Source: Orbilia blumenaviensis
Taxonomy: Eukaryota > Ascomycota > Orbiliomycetes > Orbiliales > Orbiliaceae
Direction: 5' to 3'
DNA: 64,000 bases
Assembly (NCBI GenBank): GCA_036872755.1
Contig: JAVHNS010000002.1
Span: 2,914,001 to 2,978,000, forward strand
This document shows, one piece after another, positions 59,420 through 64,000 of this stretch. The notes under the pieces were generated by a model. The model had not been told where the DNA came from. It searched no databases and saw nothing but the letters and a program-made list of their open reading frames with translations. Within the stretch, counting starts at the first letter, position 1. Each line of letters opens with the position of its first letter. A program made the position numbers and the translations under genes.

Positions 59420-60078
59420 GATGCACTGCTTCGTATTCTGTACTACGTACGACTGAAACGGGGTGGTATATGCGAGTGTCCGGGCGGTTTAAAAGTCTTT
59501 GCTTTCGGCAGTCAAAGAAGTCGGTGATGTGATGTGATGTGTATTTTTGGGTGTCGTTTACAGGTCTGAAATCGGTCTCCTTGGGGAAGAACGTAATCTG
59601 GTTTGGAGTTTGACAGGGGCTGGAATCGCGAATGAGGCGTGTGCCAGGTTCAGAGCAGACAACGCAGAAAATACAACGCGTTAAGGTCTGCATAGAACTT
59701 TCAGGCAACTTATAACGGAAACGGTGAGGTGTCACCAAAGGAGTTCGCCGGGAATGCGTTAGCAGAAATTTATAAATTTGCGACGACGTCTGTAATTTTC
59801 TCTCTCTCTTTCCTCTTTGTACCTTTTTTGGTTCTGCTGCATTTCTGCATTTTTTTTTTTTTTTTTATAATACTCCTAAACAATATTTTTGTCCTAGACG
59901 TTCACGATACAAAAGCGTTCGACTACGAAGCTCTTTGTAGGCATAGTAGCAGCCCACTTCTTAGGTACCTAGAATAAATACGAGTGGGGCTTCTATACGG
60001 CGGTAGATACTTGCTACGTCTATACACTCAATTGGCTAGTTAGGAAACCATCACCAAACTACGACTTGAAGCGACACG
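59420..60078. promoter_or_regulatory. Divergent promoter region of VMA9 and the next gene
   Basis: Genes on both sides start outward. It contains a T run near 59850-59867. No gene seen. Confidence 0.5.
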
Positions 60079-60885
60079 ATGTCTACACCCACCGAATCAA
60101 ATGTAAAACTCGACAAGCGGCAAAAGAATCTGGTATTATGCTGGTTATATGATGGAATATACCAATATTTACCGACGGAAACAACCCCCCAGATCAATTC
60201 GATAATTGCGGCAGCGGCAAAACTACCGCGCAACATTAGTGATTTGGATAAGATACCCTTGGGGCTTATTGGAGGCGAGATAGCAGACCATCACAAGTAT
60301 GTAAGCATCATATCGTCCTTCCCGATATAAATAATCCTCTACACATTATATTTATGTGTACTTAAAGTATCTATTGGGGGCTTTTATCTATGCCTATAGT
60401 TGTGAAACCTGATTCTAAAACTAGGTACATAATTTACTAGGAATGGGACTTGGAAGTACTCCCCAACCCCTAGGGCCCAGATTATAAATTTCTTCCCACA
60501 GATGAAAAACTGGGGGAAGCGTCGGGGGCAGCCAGGATTCGACCCGACACAACCTAAAGCGCCAGCACCAGCACCGGCGCCAACACCACCTAAAACGCCA
60601 CCAGCACCAGCACCAGCACCGACAAAACATAAAGCGCCCCCATCACCTGCCCTAACAACAAGTCCTACCCCCTCCTCCCTCCCGCTGCACAACCTCCACA
60701 CCCAGCCACAAAGACCAACCGTAGGATATTCAACTACTAGCAGAGTGAGTATTCTTAACTATTCCACGGGCGTACATAACCAAGTATCTAGAACCAATCT
60801 GAAAAGGCATCAACAACCAGTTAACGAGTTGGAAGAAGAAGAGAAGGAGGAGGATGAAGACACCTATGTTGACTGGAAGCTGTAA
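60079..60885 (+). CDS. Unrecognised protein, Pro/Ala-rich; possibly the N-terminal part of the following ATPase gene
   Basis: Two exons (60079-60300 and 60502-60885) give 201 aa. The first encodes a folded-looking segment (KRQKNLVLCWLYDGIYQYLP, then IAAAAKLPRNISDLDKIPLG). The donor GTAAGC at 60301 joins in phase 0 to MKNWGKRRGQPGFDPTQ, followed by PAPAPAP-type repeats and an acidic end (NELEEEEKEEDEDTYVDWKL). The stop at 60883-60885 lies two bases before the next ATG in another frame. A 44-nt intron (60882-60925, GTAAAT...CTAG) would remove that stop and fuse this gene in frame to the next one (joining Leu to PIITEYENAAVEN). Whether there are one or two genes is unresolved. No family recognised. 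Confidence 0.5.
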
Positions 60886-60887
60886 AT

Positions 60888-62870
60888 ATGGAAACTAATG
60901 GCTTGTGGCACCCCGTTAAGACTAGGCCCATCATAACTGAGTATGAAAACGCCGCAGTCGAAAACGTACAGAATGGCTGGGCTCGCGAAGCCAAGAATGG
61001 GGAAAGCTCAGGTGGATGCGGAACTCCTGTTCTCACAAATGGTCAGAATAGTTGGGGGATCCCCACAAATGAAGAACCACCTGATGCAGGTGGATGGGGC
61101 GACTACGGACCCCTTGACACTTCAACCATTTGGGAAGCCCCCGGTGAGAGAGTTCCTGCTCCTACAGAAGCCTGGGGGGACTTCATACAACCAAAGAAGG
61201 ATAATTATGAGCAGCCCCCTCGTGTCGAGGAAACTTCCAGTATTAAAAATCCAGAATATACCTGAAATCACCTTCGAGAGCTAATATCAACGGTTGTCCG
61301 CCCAGCGCCGGAAACTCAACAGGAACTTATTAGGCAGAGGCTTAGGAGGCTACTTCTTAACTCTGATTCAAAATTTCGAGACAAAAAGAACGAAACCGGT
61401 TCCAATGATTTACTCAAAAATACTCCCTTATTTAGTTCAGATGTTTGTGAGTGGAAGGGAGGAGATATCCCACGTCAACATGCTTTATTCGGCAAATTTG
61501 TGGGACCAGAGCCGGTAAGGGCAAATGACACAAGCCTCTTGATGTTGAACACGAGCACTCCCTGGACGGCGTTTATCTGCGGTGTACAAGGCGCCGGAAA
61601 ATCGCATTCGTTGACAACAATTCTAGGTAGGTAAAATGATAGGAAACAAGTCCATTCTTATAGGCAAAGTTATAACTACAACCAGGGGGGACACATCTGA
61701 AGGAACGATACTAATGTCGTTTTTCGCGCAGAAAACTGTCTAGTTCCCAGCCATGATGCATTTCTTGAAAAGCCATTAGCGGGGATTGTTTTCCATTACT
61801 CCCCGTATAACGCCCACGTCGGAGGGAAACCATGCGAGGCAGCCTACCTCGCAAATCCCGCCCCGGGCATGCCTAGTGATACATCAGTGCGAAACGTCAC
61901 TGTACTAGTATCCCGTTCTAACATGCGCAACATGCGGTCGGCATACTCGCACATACCAAACGTTACGGTCAAGGAATTCTTACTGAACCCCGCTCAGTTA
62001 ACAATCAACACCATGTTCCATCTCATGTGTGTCCAGGAAGGCAATGGGGCACTCTACTTGCAGATCGTCCAACGGGTGTTAAGAGATATGGGTCAGGAAG
62101 ATGGCCCCACTCGCGGTGTATTCGACTATAGCATATTTAAAGAGCTATTGATGGGTGAGAGGCTTTCTAAAATGCAGAAGGGACCTCTGGAGCAGCGATT
62201 AAGTATATTGGAGTCGTTTATTGGCCCCAAGGACAGCCCAAACCTGTTCCATGCCAATCCCGGAACACTTACAATTGTCGACCTGACCTGTCCGTTCGTC
62301 GACGCTGAAACTGCCTGTGTATTGTTCGATATCTGCAACGAATTATTTGTCTCAGCACCTCTTGTGTCAGGCAAAGTCATCGCCTTGGACGAGGCCCACA
62401 GATACATGTCGGAAACAGCATCGCCTTTGGTCCTACAGTTCGCGAAGTCGATCATCGGAAATATCCGGCTACAACGTCATTTGGGAGTTCGAACCATCAT
62501 AAGCACACAAGATCCGATGATTCACCCGGAGCTTGTGGAATTGGCCTCGTTTGTGGTTCTGCATCGGTTCACTAGCCCAAGATGGTTTGAATCTCTGAGA
62601 AAACACATCGGGTTCCAGATCCAGGCCCAAGCTAAAGAGTCCACCCGAGACGAGGCTTGGGATGACGAAATGCAAAAGGACGAGAAGGACATATTCAAAA
62701 ATATTACGAATCTTGATACTGGAGAGGCATATATCTACTGCCCGCTTCTAGCTATCACGGAAAAGAGTTGGAGTGGTCTTACCCTGAAGAAGTTTGGAAA
62801 TGGGGTTTTTAAAGTTATGATTAGAGAGAAGGTAACCATGGATGGTGGAGCCTCTAAAAACATTCACTAA
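60888..62870 (+). CDS. HerA/FtsK-like P-loop ATPase with WG-rich N-terminal region, interrupted by an in-frame TGA
   Basis: The ATPase part has two exons, 61266-61626 and 61732-62870. It shows Walker A GVQGAGKSHS (61581-61610), Walker B KVIALDEAHRYM (near 62373-62408) and a strand-helix RTIISTQDPMIHPELVELAS, resembling HerA-type hexameric ATPases. The upstream frame (60888-61262) encodes a Trp/Gly-rich disordered region: NGWAREAK, NSWGIP, GGWGDYG, EAWGDF. The two parts are in one frame, separated only by TGA at 61263-61265 (EYT-stop-NHLRELIS). Either the TGA is a nonsense mutation (CGA to TGA would do it), or it sits in a small intron, or the ATPase starts elsewhere; no Met occurs between the TGA and SLLML just before Walker A. 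Substrate and partner are unknown. Confidence 0.65.
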
Positions 62871-63322
62871 AAAAGTTCAAGGAGTATATTTATACCTAAC
62901 TCCTATATTTTATGCGGGATTCCGCAATTCAGTTCTTTGATGTTTTGGAGACGGTCGACAGGATCGTTCATCTTGTATATAAAATACATACGTCTGAATA
63001 TTTTGGTGGATCCTCTCACCTTGCTCCCGAAGCGTCGTTTGCTACAAGACTAGGTCCACGGTGTTGTATACTCAACACATTCTGCCTGTTGGATTTTGTA
63101 GGCGTTGATATGGCCTCGGCTAGCATCCTCCCCGCAATTTAATCCTCGTCCGATGCAATGCGCCGGCGTGATTGAGCCCAGTATTCGATTGGAAGTTACA
63201 TCTGGCATCTGAATGAGCCCCTTCTAGTTACTGTGCACTTGAAAAAGAAGCATTTCAAGACGTGTGTTTGTAATCCACAAGCACACTTTTTAATAACGGT
63301 ATATAAGAGCGGAAAATTAGAG
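62871..63322. other. Intergenic
   Basis: It lies between the ATPase stop and the thioesterase start. A frame at 62912-63142 has no domain. No gene seen. Confidence 0.5.
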
Positions 63323-64000
63323 ATGCATTTCCTTCGCAATCTGACCCGCGGCCCAGCTCGCAATCACAGGAGCCTGATTCGGCTTAATCTGCCGAACACA
63401 CTACAACCAGCTCCCCTGCCAGCCAGACTTTCGATATCTCCAAGTTCATCTTTCGTGACTTTATCCTCCAATCCACATATTTCCTCTTCGCAAGTACCAA
63501 AATTTCCCTTACAATCCCGGATTGCGTCTAGCCAAGCTCGAAACATGTCGAACAGACCAAAGGATCCTCGGGAGGACATGAGCGAAGAGGAACTTCTGGC
63601 GCTGGTTAGAGACTCTCCGTTTCGCAAATTCGGAAAGTTGGCGCAGAGGGACGGAGACGAGATACCTTCGGTAAGTTAACATTCACTTTTTATCATATCC
63701 AAAAAGTACGGTGTTCTAATCAGGTATATTTTCGGCGACAGTGGGGCAAACAAATTTACACATCCCTTGAGCCCGTCCATGCGACGCTGAAGCCAAATCC
63801 AGCAATCACCTTCAAGTTCGATGTTACAGACGACTACACAAACCTTGCTGGTAATTTGCACGGCGGCGCCGGTGCCACAATTTTTGATATTGCGACAACA
63901 ATGGTGCTGACGCTTGTTCAAAAGGAAGGATTTTGGGAACGGTGGGGCGTTAGTAGGACACTCAATTGCGCTTATTTGAAGGGCGCGCCTGGAGGTACTA
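63323..64000 (+). CDS. Hotdog-fold acyl-CoA thioesterase (4HBT, ACOT13-like), 3' truncated
   Basis: Exon 1 is 63323-63670 and exon 2 runs from 63742 off the window. The hotdog part shows [20 protein letters not shown] and [20 protein letters not shown] (the HGG motif and catalytic Asp region), then [16 protein letters not shown]. It is expected to hydrolyse acyl-CoA or phenylacetyl-CoA thioesters. The start is uncertain: Met at 63323 gives [20 protein letters not shown] and a long Arg/Ser-rich leader without acids, a good mitochondrial presequence; Met at 63545 ([16 protein letters not shown]) gives a cytosolic form. Both may be used. Confidence 0.85.

Noticed and set aside
58768..59738. Long frames on both strands over the VMA9 locus
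   Set aside because: They read through VMA9 introns or antisense to it; the spliced VMA9 model explains the locus fully.

Overview
This window looks like nuclear DNA of a filamentous ascomycete (Pezizomycotina). Most genes carry short GT-AG introns with CTAAC/CTAAT-type branch sites. The conserved genes are standard fungal single-copy genes, and a 5-kb repeat has been turned almost entirely into A and T, as expected of repeat-induced point mutation (RIP). I cannot fix the class or species. All exon boundaries were worked out by hand from reading frame, splice sites and family knowledge.

Layout. 1-9 kb is a dense housekeeping block: the 3' part of a zinc-binding, probably RING-type protein; proteasome subunit Pre7; a SAP30BP/HCNGP-like protein; mitochondrial Aim41; and GINS subunit Psf2. 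10-20 kb holds a ZIP zinc transporter, a long gene-free stretch, a Ubx5/UBXN7-like Cdc48 adaptor and a TPR protein. 20.3-25.3 kb is a TA-flanked DNA transposon with terminal inverted repeats of 72 and 80 bp and an AT-saturated interior; it landed just upstream of the TPR gene. 26-36.7 kb has a HAD hydrolase, a Cys-rich GPI-type surface protein, Prmt1, Cdc73 and an unrecognised 74-residue secreted protein. 38-45.4 kb is the accessory heart of the window: a beta-trefoil lectin and two secreted, Kex2-processed precursor genes, one with 19 exact-length repeats. 47-57 kb has a divergent protein kinase, a second long gene-free stretch and Mdm31. 57-64 kb has Arv1, V-ATPase subunit e (Vma9), a HerA/FtsK-like P-loop ATPase region interrupted by an in-frame TGA, and a hotdog thioesterase that runs off the end.

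The most unusual material is the precursor pair at 42.5-45.3 kb. Both genes encode a matching signal-peptide exon, the same phase-2 intron and the same LAAPxPxPNA motif, followed by unrelated Lys-Arg-delimited peptides. The larger one has 19 acidic nonapeptide repeats, then one strongly basic aromatic peptide, then WPIKVNP repeats that continue past an in-frame TAG. This looks like a fast-diversifying secreted peptide family. No modifying enzymes of the ustiloxin type were seen nearby.
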